Assembly (NCBI GenBank): GCA_027483465.1
Contig: JAIXUQ010000061.1
Location: 1 to 64,000, forward strand
Source: Sphingomonadales bacterium
GTDB lineage: Bacteria; Pseudomonadota; Alphaproteobacteria; Sphingomonadales; Sphingomonadaceae
Length of the DNA: 64,000 bases
Direction: 5' to 3'
A program made the position numbers and the translations under genes. Positions within the stretch are counted from its first letter, which is position 1, and the number at the start of each line of letters is the position of its first letter. Positions 54,261 through 63,949 of the stretch are shown here, in pieces. Under the pieces are notes generated by a model. That model was not told the origin of the DNA. It saw only the letters and a list, made by a program, of their open reading frames with translations, and ran no database searches.

Positions 54261-56348
54261 ATGCGCATCCAGATCGCGGCCGCGCTGGCGGCTCTGGTTT
54301 TGGGAGCGGCACCGGCGGTGGCGGCACCGTTCAGCCTGGAGGCCGCCATGGCCTATCCCTTCACATCAGGGCTGGTGGCCAGCCCGGATGGCCGGCGCAT
54401 CGCCTTCGTGCGCGAGGTGAAGGGGGAGCGCAACATTTTCATCGCCGACGGCCCCGCCGCCGCACCTGTGCGGGCCACTGGTTTCAGCGGCGATGATGGC
54501 CAGGAATTGACCCAATTGGTGTTTGCCCCCGATGGCCGTTCCCTGCTGTTCGTGCGCGGCGGCGATCATGACGGCAATTGGGCCGCTGCCGGCAATCTGG
54601 CACCCAATCCGGCGGCCAGCCCGGATGAGCCGAAGGTGACGCTGTGGCGCGCCGATGCCGATGGCGCCCGCGCATTGGCCGAATGTGATGCGCCGGCGGT
54701 TTCGGCCACCGGCACCATCGCCTGCATCAGGGCCGGGCAGGTGTGGACGGTGAAGCCCGATGGCAGCGGCTTTGCCCGGCTGTTCTTTGATCGCGGCACG
54801 GTCTCGGCCCTGCGCTGGTCCCCCGATGGCAGCCGCCTCGCCTATGTTTCCCGTCGCGAAGGCCATGCCCTCATTGGCATTCATGGCGGGGCGGGCAAGC
54901 CCATCACCTATCTGGCCGCCAGCAGCGGCAACGACGGCACACCGGTCTGGTCCCCCGATGGCCGGCAGATCGCCTTCACCCGCCGCTGGGACGGGCTGGA
55001 TGGCTATGCCCGCTTCCTCGATCAGCAGCCATCGCCCTGGGCGATCATGGTGGCCGATGCCACAACCGGCGCGGTGCGCCAGGCCTGGGCCAGCGGCACC
55101 GGGCTGCGGGACAGTTTTCCCGATGTGGTGGGCGGCGCCAATCTCCATTGGGCCGCCGGTGACCGGCTGGTGTTCCTCTCGGCCGCCACCAACTGGCAGC
55201 AGCTTTATGCCGTGCCGGCGGCCGGCGGGGCCGCCACGCGGCTGAGCGGCGATGGCTTCATGGTCGAGCATGTGACGCTCAGCCCGGATGGCGCCACCCT
55301 GTATTTTTCGGCCAACACCGGCGCCGCGAAGGATGACGACACCCGCCGCCACGTGTTCAGCGTGAAGGTGGCGGGCGGGCCGGTCACCGCCGTCACCGCC
55401 GGCACCGGGCTGGAATGGACCCCGGCGGCCACCCATGATGGCGTGGCACTGATCGCCGCCGGCCCGCGCGATGCCGGCGCTGTCAACTGGTGCGCGCCGC
55501 GCTGCACCGCGCTGCCGGGGCAGGCGGCGCCGCGCGACTTTGCCGGGGCGGCCATGGTGGTGCCCGAAAAGCTCACCTGGCAGGCGCCCGATGGCACCAC
55601 CATCCATGGCCAGTTGTTCCGCCCGGTCGGCTATGCCGGCAAGCGGCCGGCGGTGGTCTTCGTGCACGGCGGGCCGCCGCGCCAGATGCTGCTGGGCTTC
55701 AGCTACATGCGCTATTATGCCAATGCCTATGCGCTGAACCAGTATCTGGCGGCGCGCGGCTTTGTCGTGCTCTCGGTCAATTTCCGGCTGGGCATCGGCT
55801 ATGGCTGGGATTTCCAGCACCCGGCCGATGGCGGCCCGCGCGGCGCCAGCGAATATCAGGACGTCCTCAGCGGCGCGCGGCTGCTGCAGGCGCGCGCCGA
55901 TGTCGATCCGGCGCGCATCGGCATCTGGGGCGGCAGCTATGGCGGGCTGCTCACCGCCCAGGCGCTGGCGCGCAACAGCGATGTGTTCAAGGCCGGGGTG
56001 GACATCCACGGCGTGCACGACTGGTCGCGATCGATGCTGGAAACCATCGGCCCGCCACGCAGCGCCGGCGACACGCAGCGTGACCGGGCGCTGGCCACGG
56101 CCTGGGCCTCCTCGCCGCTGGCCGATGTGGTGGGCTGGCACAGCCCGGTGCTGCTGATCCACGGCGATGATGACAGCAACGTGCGCATCAATCAGACGAT
56201 CGCGCTGGCCGCCGAACTGCGTCGCCGCGCCGTGCCGTTCGAGGAACTGATCATTCCGAACGAAATCCATGATTTCCTGCGCCACGCCGGCTGGGCCCGG
56301 GTGAACGCCGCCACCGCCGAATTTCTGGAGCGGCAGCTGAAACCCTGA
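54261..56348 (+). CDS. second S9 family peptidase, exported
   Basis: A 695-residue exported prolyl oligopeptidase-type enzyme. A signal peptide ([22 protein letters not shown]) precedes a beta-propeller with WD40-like repeats (ASPDGRRIAFVREVKG, APDGRSLLFVRGGDH, SPDGSRLAYVSRREG, SPDGRQIAFTRRWDG). The hydrolase domain has GGPPRQMLLGFSYM, the catalytic Ser in GGSYGGLLTAQA, Asp in HGDDDSNV and His in PNEIHDFLRH. It is distinct in sequence from the S9 enzyme at 43.6 kb. GAGGGGG lies 8 bases before the ATG at 54261; the ATG at 54255 is too close. Confidence 0.92.
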   Translation: MRIQIAAALAALVLGAAPAVAAPFSLEAAMAYPFTSGLVASPDGRRIAFVREVKGERNIFIADGPAAAPVRATGFSGDDGQELTQLVFAPDGRSLLFVRGGDHDGNWAAAGNLAPNPAASPDEPKVTLWRADADGARALAECDAPAVSATGTIACIRAGQVWTVKPDGSGFARLFFDRGTVSALRWSPDGSRLAYVSRREGHALIGIHGGAGKPITYLAASSGNDGTPVWSPDGRQIAFTRRWDGLDGYARFLDQQPSPWAIMVADATTGAVRQAWASGTGLRDSFPDVVGGANLHWAAGDRLVFLSAATNWQQLYAVPAAGGAATRLSGDGFMVEHVTLSPDGATLYFSANTGAAKDDDTRRHVFSVKVAGGPVTAVTAGTGLEWTPAATHDGVALIAAGPRDAGAVNWCAPRCTALPGQAAPRDFAGAAMVVPEKLTWQAPDGTTIHGQLFRPVGYAGKRPAVVFVHGGPPRQMLLGFSYMRYYANAYALNQYLAARGFVVLSVNFRLGIGYGWDFQHPADGGPRGASEYQDVLSGARLLQARADVDPARIGIWGGSYGGLLTAQALARNSDVFKAGVDIHGVHDWSRSMLETIGPPRSAGDTQRDRALATAWASSPLADVVGWHSPVLLIHGDDDSNVRINQTIALAAELRRRAVPFEELIIPNEIHDFLRHAGWARVNAATAEFLERQLKP

Positions 56349-56360
56349 GCCTCCGCCCGG

Positions 56361-58361
56361 TCAGCGCAGATCGGGCGGGGTGGCGTCGGCCTGCAACAGG
56401 GCGATGGCTTCGGCCAGCGGCATCACCTTCTGGCTGCCGCCCTTCAGTTCGCGCAGCGCCACCGTGCCCTCTTCGGCCTCCCGCCGGCCCACCACCAGCA
56501 TGTAGGGCGCCTTTTGCAGGCTGTGCTCGCGCACCTTCAGGTTGATCTTCTCGTTCCTGAGGTCGGTCTCCACGCGCAGGCCGGCGACTTTCAGCTGGTC
56601 GGCCACCTGGCCGGCATAGGCATCCGCGTCTGACACGATGGTGGCCACCACCGCCTGGCAGGGGGCCAGCCAGGTCGGGAACCAGCCGGCAAAATGCTCG
56701 ATCAGGATGCCGATGAAGCGTTCATAGCTGCCCAGGATCGCCCGGTGCAGCATCACCGGCCGGTGGCGGTTGCCATCCTCGCCCACATAGGAGGCATCGA
56801 GCCGTTCCGGCAGCACCGTGTCGGTCTGGATCGTGCCCACCTGCCAGGTGCGGCCGATCGCATCGGTGAGGTGGAATTCCAGCTTGGGCGCGTAGAAGGC
56901 GCCTTCGCCGGGCAGTTCCTCCCAGCCCCATTCCGGCGTGTTGCGCCCGGTCGCGGCCACGGCATCGCGCAGCGACTGTTCGGCCCAGTCCCACATCGCC
57001 TCGCTGCCAAAGCGCTTTTCCGGGCGCAGCGCCAGCTTGATGGCATAGGAAAAGCCGCCCAGATCCTTGTAGACCACATCCAGCAGATCGCAGAAGGCCG
57101 CCACCTCGCTGACCAGCTGGTCAGGCCGGCAGAAGATATGGCCATCGTCCTGGGTGAACTGGCGCACGCGCATCAGGCCGTGCAGGGCGCCGTGCGGCTC
57201 ATTGCGGTGGCAGCAGCCCATTTCGGCGAGCCGCAGCGGCAGATCGCGATAGGATTTGATGCCCTGGCGGAAGATCAGCACATGGGCCGGGCAGTTCATC
57301 GGCTTCAGGGCCATCCACTGCGCCTGGTTGCTCACCACCGGCCCATCATCCTCGGTGTTGGGCACCTCGTCGGGGATGACGAACATATTCTCGCGATATT
57401 TGCCCCAGTGGCCGGATTGCTCCCACTGGCGCGCGTCCATGATCTGCGGGGTCTTCACCTCGTCATAGCCGGCGGGATCGAGCCGGCGGCGCATATAGGC
57501 CTCCAGCACGCGGTAGATGACAAAGCCGCGCGGGTGCCAGAACACGCTGCCGTGCGCCTCTTCCTGCAGGTGAAACAGGTCCATCTCGCGGCCCAGCTTG
57601 CGGTGGTCGCGCTTGGCGGCCTCCTCCAGCCGCGTCAGATGCGCGTCCAGCTGCTTCTTGTTGAGCCAGCCGGTGCCATAGATGCGGGACAGTTGCGGAT
57701 TTTTGGGATCGCCGCGCCAATAGGCGCCCGAGACGCGCGTCAGCTTGAAGGCGGCCGGATCGAGCTTGCCGGTGGAGGGCAGGTGCGGCCCGCGGCACAT
57801 GTCGAGCCAGTCATGGCCGGACCAATAGACGCTGAGCTCCTCGCCCTCGTGCAATTGCGCCGCCCATTCGGCCTTGAACGCCTCACCTTGCGCCGTCCAG
57901 CGCTCGATCAGGGCCTGGCGGCTCCACACTTCGCGCCGCAGCGGCTTGTCGGCCCGGATGATGGCGCGCATCGCCTCCTCGATGGCCGGCAGGTCCTCCT
58001 CGGTGAACGGCCCGCGCGTGGCCGGCGGGGCGACGTCGTAATAGAAGCCATCGTCCGTCGCCGGGCCAAAGGTGATCTGCGTGCCGGGAAACAGCGTCTG
58101 CACCGCTTCGGCCAGTACATGCGCGAAATCATGGCGCGCCAGTTCCAGCGCGTCGGCCTCGTCCTTCGCCGTCACCAGCGCCAGCCGCGCATCGGCCAGG
58201 ATGGGCCGGGACAGATCGACCAGTTCGCCGTCCAGCTTCGCCGCCAGCGCCGCCTTGGCCAGGCCCGGCCCGATGCTGGCCGCCACGTCGGCGCCGGTGG
58301 TGCCGCGCGTCACCTGCCGCTCGGAACCATCGGGAAGCGTGAGGGTGATGAGATCGGACAT
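56361..58361 (-). CDS. thrS: threonine-tRNA ligase
   Basis: A 666-residue class II synthetase with all usual domains. The TGS domain is residues 1-60. The editing domain holds [12 protein letters not shown] and, further on, [12 protein letters not shown]. The catalytic core has [13 protein letters not shown] (zinc-binding Cys), motif 2 [20 protein letters not shown] and motif 3 [18 protein letters not shown]. The C-terminal anticodon domain ends in [12 protein letters not shown]. Length is normal. No thrS leader or T-box is seen. Divergent from ggt. Confidence 0.97.
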   Translation of the reverse strand: MSDLITLTLPDGSERQVTRGTTGADVAASIGPGLAKAALAAKLDGELVDLSRPILADARLALVTAKDEADALELARHDFAHVLAEAVQTLFPGTQITFGPATDDGFYYDVAPPATRGPFTEEDLPAIEEAMRAIIRADKPLRREVWSRQALIERWTAQGEAFKAEWAAQLHEGEELSVYWSGHDWLDMCRGPHLPSTGKLDPAAFKLTRVSGAYWRGDPKNPQLSRIYGTGWLNKKQLDAHLTRLEEAAKRDHRKLGREMDLFHLQEEAHGSVFWHPRGFVIYRVLEAYMRRRLDPAGYDEVKTPQIMDARQWEQSGHWGKYRENMFVIPDEVPNTEDDGPVVSNQAQWMALKPMNCPAHVLIFRQGIKSYRDLPLRLAEMGCCHRNEPHGALHGLMRVRQFTQDDGHIFCRPDQLVSEVAAFCDLLDVVYKDLGGFSYAIKLALRPEKRFGSEAMWDWAEQSLRDAVAATGRNTPEWGWEELPGEGAFYAPKLEFHLTDAIGRTWQVGTIQTDTVLPERLDASYVGEDGNRHRPVMLHRAILGSYERFIGILIEHFAGWFPTWLAPCQAVVATIVSDADAYAGQVADQLKVAGLRVETDLRNEKINLKVREHSLQKAPYMLVVGRREAEEGTVALRELKGGSQKVMPLAEAIALLQADATPPDLR

Positions 58362-58543
58362 GGGGGCCTGTTGCAGCAAGAGAGAGCGCCGCCAGAGACA
58401 ACGGCGCCCGCCGCTTAGCCAAATTTCGCGGCCACTGCCACCCGGAACTGCCGCCATCCCGGCCGGCGGTGGTGATGCGCCCACTGGACAGCGCCAGCGC
58501 AAGCGCACAGCATGACGGCATCAGGCATTTGGGGGAGGTGAAT

Positions 58544-60355
58544 ATGCTGCGAACGGCGCGTGCGCTGCTGCTGGGCATCGGCCTGTGGGCCGGAATGGCG
58601 GGGGCGGCCCAGGCCCAATCGCCGCCGCCGCTGCGCTGCCCGCAACCGGCCTGCGATGCCGTGCCGGGCGGGCGCACCGAAGGCTGGGCGCCGCAAAGCC
58701 GGGCCGAGGTGATTGCCCGGCGCGGCATCGTCACCTCCAGCCAGCCACTGGCCAGCGAAGCCGGGTTGGCCATCCTGCGGCGCGGCGGCAATGCCGTGGA
58801 TGCCGCCGTGGCCACCGCCGCCGTGCTGGGCGTGGTGGAACCGTTCAGCACCGGCATCGCCAGCGATCTGTTCATGATCGTCTGGGATGCCAAGACGAAG
58901 AAACTCCACGCGCTGGCCGCCGCCGGCACCGCCCCCACCGGCGCCACGCCGGAGCGGTTTGCCGCGCTGGGCTATCGCGGTGATCCGAAAAACTGGGCGC
59001 TGGGTTCGGGCATGCCATCGGGCGGCATCCTCACCGTGACGGTGCCGGGCGCGGTGTGGGGCTGGGATGCGGCGCTGAAGCGTTTTGGCACCATGGGCTT
59101 TGCCGATGTGCTGGCCGATGCCGAATATTATGCCCGCGACGGTTTCCCTGTGAGTCCGCGCATCGCCGATGACTGGGCGCCGATGCCGCGCGCGCTGCCG
59201 CTGCAGGGCTGCTGCACCCAGCATGATCCCGATACGCTGGCGGTGTGGCTGCCCGGCGGCCGCGCGCCGGCGGTGGGGGAGATGTTCCGCAATCCCGGCC
59301 TGGCCCGCGCCTTTGCGCTGCTGCGGCGCAAGGGGCCCGATGCCTTCTACAAGGGGGAGATTGCCCAGGCGATCCTGGCCAAATCGGCCGCGCTGGGCGG
59401 CAGCATGACCGCGGCTGATCTGGCCGGGTACAAGGGCGAATGGGTCGATCTGCTGCACACGCGCTATCAGGGCCATGATGTCTATGAACTGCCGCCGCCC
59501 AGCCAGAGTTGGGGCGCGCTGGAAATGCTCAACATCCTCGAAGCTTGCGTGCCGGTCTGGTCGCCGGGGCAGACGCTGGCCAGCCTCGGCCCGCGCTCGC
59601 CGCGCTTCTGGCATTATCTCGTCGAGGCCAAGAAGCTGGCCTATGCCGATCTTTCGGCCTGGAACGGCGATCCGGCCATGGTGAAGGTGCCGGTGGAACG
59701 GCTCACCTCCAAGGCCTATGCGGCCTCGCTGTGCAGCCGGGTTGACCCCGGCCGGGCGCGCGCCACCGCCCCCGGCCCGGCCGATCGCAGCGGGGACACG
59801 GTGGTGCTGGCCACCGCCGATGCGCAGGGCAATGTGGTGGCCATGGTCAACAGCATTTCCTCGGTGTGGGGCTCCGGCCTCACGGTGAAGGATTTCGGCC
59901 TCATTCTCCACAATCGCGGGGTCCAGTTCAGCCTGGATCCGGCCAGCCCCAACATCATCGCGCCGGGCAAGCGCCCCTATCACACGCTGGCCGCCGGCTT
60001 TGTGCTCAAGGATGGCGCGCCCTGGCTGTCGCTGCTGCTGATGGGTGGTGACATGCAGGCGCAAGGGCATGGCCAGGTGCTGGTCAACATGCTTGATCTG
60101 GGCGCCAATGTGCAGATGGCAACCGACATGGCGCGCTTCCGCCATGGCCAGGTGTCGGACCAACTGACCCTGGAGCCGGAGCTTGACCGGCTGGTGGGCC
60201 GCGATCTGGCGGCGATGGGCCACCGGCTGGGCCGGCCGGGCAGCGATCTGGTCGGCGGCTATCAGGCCATCCGCATCAGCCGCGATGCCGATGGCGGCCC
60301 GGTGTTCAGCGCCGGCTCCGATCATCGCAAGGATGGCCAGGCCGTGGGCTGGTGA
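58544..60355 (+). CDS. ggt: gamma-glutamyltransferase family protein, exported
   Basis: A 603-residue exported Ntn-hydrolase. A signal peptide (MLRTARALLLGIGLWAGMAGAAQAQ) is followed by SSQPLASEAGLAILRRGGNAVDAAVA, the typical N-terminal segment. The processing site and nucleophile is the Thr in DRSGDTVVLATADAQGN (about residue 425), and SSVWGSGLTVKDFGLILHNRG and PGKRPYHTLAAGF lie in the small subunit. The enzyme releases or transfers the glutamyl group of glutathione in the periplasm. The usual DTTH is DTVV here. GGGGGAGG precedes the ATG. The next four genes include gloA and gloB, pointing to glutathione use. Confidence 0.9.
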   Translation: MLRTARALLLGIGLWAGMAGAAQAQSPPPLRCPQPACDAVPGGRTEGWAPQSRAEVIARRGIVTSSQPLASEAGLAILRRGGNAVDAAVATAAVLGVVEPFSTGIASDLFMIVWDAKTKKLHALAAAGTAPTGATPERFAALGYRGDPKNWALGSGMPSGGILTVTVPGAVWGWDAALKRFGTMGFADVLADAEYYARDGFPVSPRIADDWAPMPRALPLQGCCTQHDPDTLAVWLPGGRAPAVGEMFRNPGLARAFALLRRKGPDAFYKGEIAQAILAKSAALGGSMTAADLAGYKGEWVDLLHTRYQGHDVYELPPPSQSWGALEMLNILEACVPVWSPGQTLASLGPRSPRFWHYLVEAKKLAYADLSAWNGDPAMVKVPVERLTSKAYAASLCSRVDPGRARATAPGPADRSGDTVVLATADAQGNVVAMVNSISSVWGSGLTVKDFGLILHNRGVQFSLDPASPNIIAPGKRPYHTLAAGFVLKDGAPWLSLLLMGGDMQAQGHGQVLVNMLDLGANVQMATDMARFRHGQVSDQLTLEPELDRLVGRDLAAMGHRLGRPGSDLVGGYQAIRISRDADGGPVFSAGSDHRKDGQAVGW

Positions 60356-60395
60356 CGGGCTTTCGCCGGCCGGCCTGATGGCCTATGCCAGCGCC

Positions 60396-61130
60396 ATGAC
60401 CGGACCAGACAGTTTCAGCCACCGCGGCGCGGCGCTTGCCTATCGCTTCCAGCCCGGCGCCGGGCCGCTGGTGGTGTTCCTGCCCGGCTATATGAGCGAC
60501 ATGAGCGGCACCAAGGCGCTGGCGCTGGCCGATTGGGCACGGCCGCGCGGGCAGGCGATGCTGCGGCTGGATTATGCCGGCTGCGGCCAGAGCAGCGGCG
60601 ATTTCCTGGCGGGCAGCATCGGCCGCTGGACCGATGATGTGCTGGCGCTGATCGATCATGTCTGGCCCAAGGGGGAGGTGTTGCTGGTCGGCTCCTCTAT
60701 GGGCGGCTGGATCGCGCTCTTGGCCGGCATGGCGCTGAAGGAGCGGCTGGCCGGGCTGGTCGGCATTGCCGCCGCGCCCGATTTCACCGTGTGGGGCCTC
60801 ACCATCGGCGAGGCCGAGCGGCGGCAACTGGAGGCGCAAGGCTTTTTCACCCGCCCGTCCGATTATGGCGCGCCCTATCGCTACAGCCGGGCGTTCATCG
60901 CCGATGCGCCGGCACGGCTGCTGCTGGATGGCCAGATTGGGATCACGGCGCCAGTGCGGCTGCTGCAGGGCCAGGTGGACGATGCGGTGCCGTGGCGGCT
61001 GGCGCTCGACATTGCGGCGCGGCTGGCCGGCGATGATGTGCAGGTGCGGCTGGTGAAGGATGGCGATCACCGCCTGTCCCGCGATCAGGACATTTCCATG
61101 CTGCTGGCCACGGTGGAGGAACTGTTGTGA
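60396..61130 (+). CDS. alpha/beta hydrolase (ABHD10-like)
   Basis: A 244-residue cytoplasmic alpha/beta hydrolase. The N-terminal LVVFLPGYMSDMSGTKA and DYAGCGQSSGDFL are typical of the ABHD10/palmitoyl-protein-thioesterase-like bacterial family. The nucleophile Ser is in VLLVGSSMGGW, the acid may be Asp in QVDDAVPW, and the His is in KDGDHRLSR. The start may be ATG 60378 or 60396; neither has a strong ribosome binding site. It overlaps the TPR gene downstream by 4 bases (GTGA) and follows ggt by 40 bases. Confidence 0.85.
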   Translation: MTGPDSFSHRGAALAYRFQPGAGPLVVFLPGYMSDMSGTKALALADWARPRGQAMLRLDYAGCGQSSGDFLAGSIGRWTDDVLALIDHVWPKGEVLLVGSSMGGWIALLAGMALKERLAGLVGIAAAPDFTVWGLTIGEAERRQLEAQGFFTRPSDYGAPYRYSRAFIADAPARLLLDGQIGITAPVRLLQGQVDDAVPWRLALDIAARLAGDDVQVRLVKDGDHRLSRDQDISMLLATVEELL

Positions 61131-61933
61131 CGGGCCGGCTGGCCATGGCCGCACTGGCGCTGCTGCCGGCCTTGGCCAGCGCCGCGCCATCAGACCCCAC
61201 GCGCTATGCCGCCTGCATCGAAATGGCCGGCAAGGACCCGGCCCGCGCCCTGCAGATCGCCCATGGCTGGCGGCTGGAAGGCGGCGGCGTGGCGGCGCGG
61301 CACTGCCTGGCGGTGGCGCAGATGCGCGCCGGCCATCACGACGCCGCGCTGAAAAGCTATGAGGCCGCCGGCATCGCCAGCGATGATGCCCGCGATCCCC
61401 AAAGTGTCGCGCTGTGGCGGCAGGCGGCGGAGGCGGCGCTGATCGCCGGGCGCCCGGCCGATGCGCTGCGCTTTGTTGGCCGCGCGCTGGCCCGGCCCGG
61501 CGGCATTGAGCTGAGCCCGCGCGCCGAAACCGATCTGCTGCTGCTGCGCGCCGAGGTGCAGGTGGAACTGGGGCAGCCCGCGGCGGCGCAGGCCGATCTT
61601 GGCCGCGCCACCCAATTGGCGCCCGATGTGATGCTGCCCTGGCTGCTGAAGGCGACGCTGGCGCGGCGCAGCGGCGATCTGGCCGCGGCCGAGGCGGCGC
61701 TGGTGAAGGCCGCCGATCTGGCGCCCGAGTCGCCCGATGTCGCGCTGGAGGCCGGCAATCTCGCCGCCGCCCGTGGTGACCTGAAGCTGGCCCGCCAGGC
61801 CTGGCAGGTGGCAGCGGCCGACGGTGCCGGCACCCCGGCGGGCGCCGCCGCCACGGCGGCGCTGGGCCGCATCGCGCCGGAACTGCCGGAAAAACCGCTG
61901 ACGAGCGGCACACTGCCTGCTACACCGCGCTGA
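61127..61933 (+). CDS. exported TPR-repeat protein
   Basis: A 268-residue protein with an N-terminal signal peptide (MTGRLAMAALALLPALASA) and a helical TPR-type region. Recognizable repeats are AARHCLAVAQMRAGHHDAAL, LRAEVQVELGQPAAAQADLG, LLKATLARRSGDLAAAEAAL and ALEAGNLAAARGDLKLARQA. It probably acts as a periplasmic scaffold, with no catalytic residues. The GTG start overlaps the hydrolase stop; its stop shares one base with the next ATG at 61933. Confidence 0.78.
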   Translation: MTGRLAMAALALLPALASAAPSDPTRYAACIEMAGKDPARALQIAHGWRLEGGGVAARHCLAVAQMRAGHHDAALKSYEAAGIASDDARDPQSVALWRQAAEAALIAGRPADALRFVGRALARPGGIELSPRAETDLLLLRAEVQVELGQPAAAQADLGRATQLAPDVMLPWLLKATLARRSGDLAAAEAALVKAADLAPESPDVALEAGNLAAARGDLKLARQAWQVAAADGAGTPAGAAATAALGRIAPELPEKPLTSGTLPATPR

Positions 61934-62367
61934 TGGCCCGCTCCGATTTCAGGTTCGTCTGGCAGCAACGCGCCCGCTATGCCGAGGTGGACGCGCAGGC
62001 GGTGGTGTTCAACAGCCGCTATCTGGAATATTTCGATATCGGCATCACCGAATATTTCCGCGCCGCCGGCCTCTATCCCGAACCCAATCTGAAGGGCGCG
62101 CCCGAACTGCACGTGGTGAAGGCCGAGGTGGTCTATCACGCGCCGGTGCTGCTTGACGAGGTGATGGCGATATGCGTGCGCTGCGAGAAGATCGGCCGCA
62201 CCTCGCTCAGCTTTGCCTTTGAAGTTCATGGCGGCGATGGCGAGGATCTGCGCGCCAGCGGCACCGAGGTGCAGGTGCATGTGGACGAGCCGCGCGGCCG
62301 GCCCACGCCGGTGCCCGATGCCGTGGTTGCCCTGTTTGAGGCCTTTGAGGGCCGGAGCCTGCGATGA
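61933..62367 (+). CDS. acyl-CoA thioesterase (4-hydroxybenzoyl-CoA thioesterase/YbgC fold)
   Basis: A 144-residue hotdog-fold protein. The active-site segment RYAEVDAQAVVFNSRYLEYFD has the conserved Asp of the 4-hydroxybenzoyl-CoA thioesterase family. The rest, VVKAEVVYHAPVLLDEVM and GRTSLSFAFEV, matches as well. It hydrolyses acyl-CoA thioesters; the natural acyl group is unknown. The ATG at 61933 overlaps the TPR stop, and its own stop overlaps gloA (ATGA at 62364). Confidence 0.9.
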   Translation: MARSDFRFVWQQRARYAEVDAQAVVFNSRYLEYFDIGITEYFRAAGLYPEPNLKGAPELHVVKAEVVYHAPVLLDEVMAICVRCEKIGRTSLSFAFEVHGGDGEDLRASGTEVQVHVDEPRGRPTPVPDAVVALFEAFEGRSLR

Positions 62368-62780
62368 AATATCTCCACACCATGATCCGCGTTTCGGATG
62401 TGGCCGAAAGCTTGCGCTTCTTCGAACTGTTGGGCCTGAAGGAACTGCGCCGGCATGACAACGAGGCCGGGCGCTTCACGCTGATCTTCCTGGCCGCTCC
62501 CGGCGACGAGGCTGCCCAGATCGAGCTGACCCACAATTGGGACGAAGCCGGCTATGGCGGCGGGCGCAATTTCGGCCATGTCGCCTATGCGGTTGATGAC
62601 ATCTATGCCAGCTGCCAGCGCCTGATGGATGGCGGCGTGACGATCAACCGGCCGCCGCGCGATGGCCGCATGGCCTTCGTGAAGACGCCCGACGGGATTT
62701 CGGTGGAACTGCTGCAAGCCGGGCCGGCGCTGCCCCCGGCCGAACCCTGGGCCTCGATGCCCAATGTCGGGAGCTGGTGA
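62364..62780 (+). CDS. gloA: lactoylglutathione lyase (glyoxalase I), VOC family
   Basis: A 138-residue glyoxalase I-type VOC protein. The four expected metal ligands are visible in order: His5 in YLHTMIRV, Glu in AQIELTHNW, His in NFGHVAYAV and Glu in ISVELLQ. It turns the hemithioacetal of methylglyoxal and glutathione into S-lactoylglutathione. Next to gloB and downstream of ggt, the set supports a glutathione-based methylglyoxal pathway. ATGA overlap with the thioesterase gene. Confidence 0.9.
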   Translation: MKYLHTMIRVSDVAESLRFFELLGLKELRRHDNEAGRFTLIFLAAPGDEAAQIELTHNWDEAGYGGGRNFGHVAYAVDDIYASCQRLMDGGVTINRPPRDGRMAFVKTPDGISVELLQAGPALPPAEPWASMPNVGSW

Positions 62781-62781
62781 G

Positions 62782-63504
62782 ATGCTGGAAGTGGTTGGCG
62801 TGCCGGTGCTCAGCGACAATTATGTCTGGCTGGCGCATGATGCGGCCACCGGCGAGACGGCGGTGATCGATCCTGCCGTGGCCGGGCCGGTGCTGGAGGC
62901 CGCCACCGCGCGCGGCTGGCGCATCACCCAGATCCTCAACACCCACTGGCATCCCGATCATGTCGGCGGCAATGCCGATATCGTTGCCGCCACCGGCGCC
63001 GTGGTGACCGGGCCGAAGGGCGAGGCCGAAAAAATCCCCCATATCAGCCGCGCGGTGGTGGAAGGCGACACGGTCGCCATCGGCAGCCAGACCGGCCGGG
63101 TGATCGATTGCCCGGCCCACACCGCCGGCCACAATGCCTATGCCTTTGATGGCGCGCTCTTCTGTGGGGACACGCTGTTTGCCATGGGCTGTGGCCGGTT
63201 GTTTGAAGGCACGCCTGAACAGATGCACAGCGCGCTGGCCAAGTTCATGGCACTGCCGCCGCGCACGCTCGTTTATTGCGCGCATGAATATACCCAGTCC
63301 AACGCCCGCTTTGCCGTCACGGTGGAGCCCGGCAACGACGCGCTGATCAAGCGGGTGGAGGCGGTGGACCGGCTGCGCGCCCGCGGCGAGCCGACCGTGC
63401 CGTTCAGCCTGGCGATGGAGGCGGCGACCAACCCCTTCGTGCGCGCCGGCAGCGTGGCGGAACTGGCCCGCCGCCGCGCCGCCAAGGATGTGTTTCGCGG
63501 ATGA
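62782..63504 (+). CDS. gloB: hydroxyacylglutathione hydrolase (glyoxalase II)
   Basis: A 240-residue metallo-beta-lactamase-fold enzyme. The metal motif THWHPDHVGG (HxHxDH), CPAHTAGHNAYAF, FCGDTLFAMGCGRLFEG and YCAHEYTQSNARFA are the GloB signatures. It hydrolyses S-lactoylglutathione to lactate and glutathione. GGGAG lies 8 bases before the ATG at 62782, one base after the gloA stop. The C-terminal basic tail (ARRRAAKDVFRG) is as in the family. Confidence 0.95.
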   Translation: MLEVVGVPVLSDNYVWLAHDAATGETAVIDPAVAGPVLEAATARGWRITQILNTHWHPDHVGGNADIVAATGAVVTGPKGEAEKIPHISRAVVEGDTVAIGSQTGRVIDCPAHTAGHNAYAFDGALFCGDTLFAMGCGRLFEGTPEQMHSALAKFMALPPRTLVYCAHEYTQSNARFAVTVEPGNDALIKRVEAVDRLRARGEPTVPFSLAMEAATNPFVRAGSVAELARRRAAKDVFRG

Positions 63505-63547
63505 GCATTCAGCCGCGATACAGAATCGCTGCGCTAAATCCGCTGCC

Positions 63548-63943
63548 ATGAAAACGTTTGCTCCCTTGCTGGCGCTGGTGCCGGCGCTGCTGGTGGCGGC
63601 CCCGGCCGCCGCCGGGGACGATGCGCCCGCCAAGCCGGCGGTGCAAAGCTGCCTGCCCACCCGCAGCATCGCCCAGAGCCAGGCCGCCCATGATGGCCAT
63701 TGGTATGCCAGGCTGCGCGATGGCAGCTGGTGGCGCAACAAGATGGAATGCCCCGGCCTGGCCCCGCGCCGGGCGCTGGTGCACAACAGCCCGATCGGCA
63801 GCCAGTGCCGGGGTGATATTGTTCAGATCGTCGATTTCACCATGGGCGGCATCAATTTCGGCGGCTGCGGCCTGGGCGATTGGGAACGGGTGGCCGGCCT
63901 GCCGGCCAAGCCCGGCAAGAAGGCCGAAAAGCCCGACGGCTGA
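63548..63943 (+). CDS. small exported protein of unknown function
   Basis: A 131-residue exported protein with a signal peptide (MKTFAPLLALVPALLVAAPAAA). The mature part contains four Cys in a regular pattern (SCLPTR; MECPGLAPRR; SQCRGD; GGCGLGDW) and several Trp, which suggests two disulfides. The segment HNSPIGSQCRGDIVQIVDF resembles small secreted proteins common in sphingomonads, but I do not recognise a named family. It lies 43 bases after gloB. Confidence 0.7.
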   Translation: MKTFAPLLALVPALLVAAPAAAGDDAPAKPAVQSCLPTRSIAQSQAAHDGHWYARLRDGSWWRNKMECPGLAPRRALVHNSPIGSQCRGDIVQIVDFTMGGINFGGCGLGDWERVAGLPAKPGKKAEKPDG

Positions 63944-63949
63944 ACCGGT

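Noticed and set aside
60352-60355. GTGA at the ggt stop as start of the alpha/beta hydrolase
   Set aside because: The GTG is not in frame with the hydrolase; the in-frame starts are the ATGs at 60378 and 60396.
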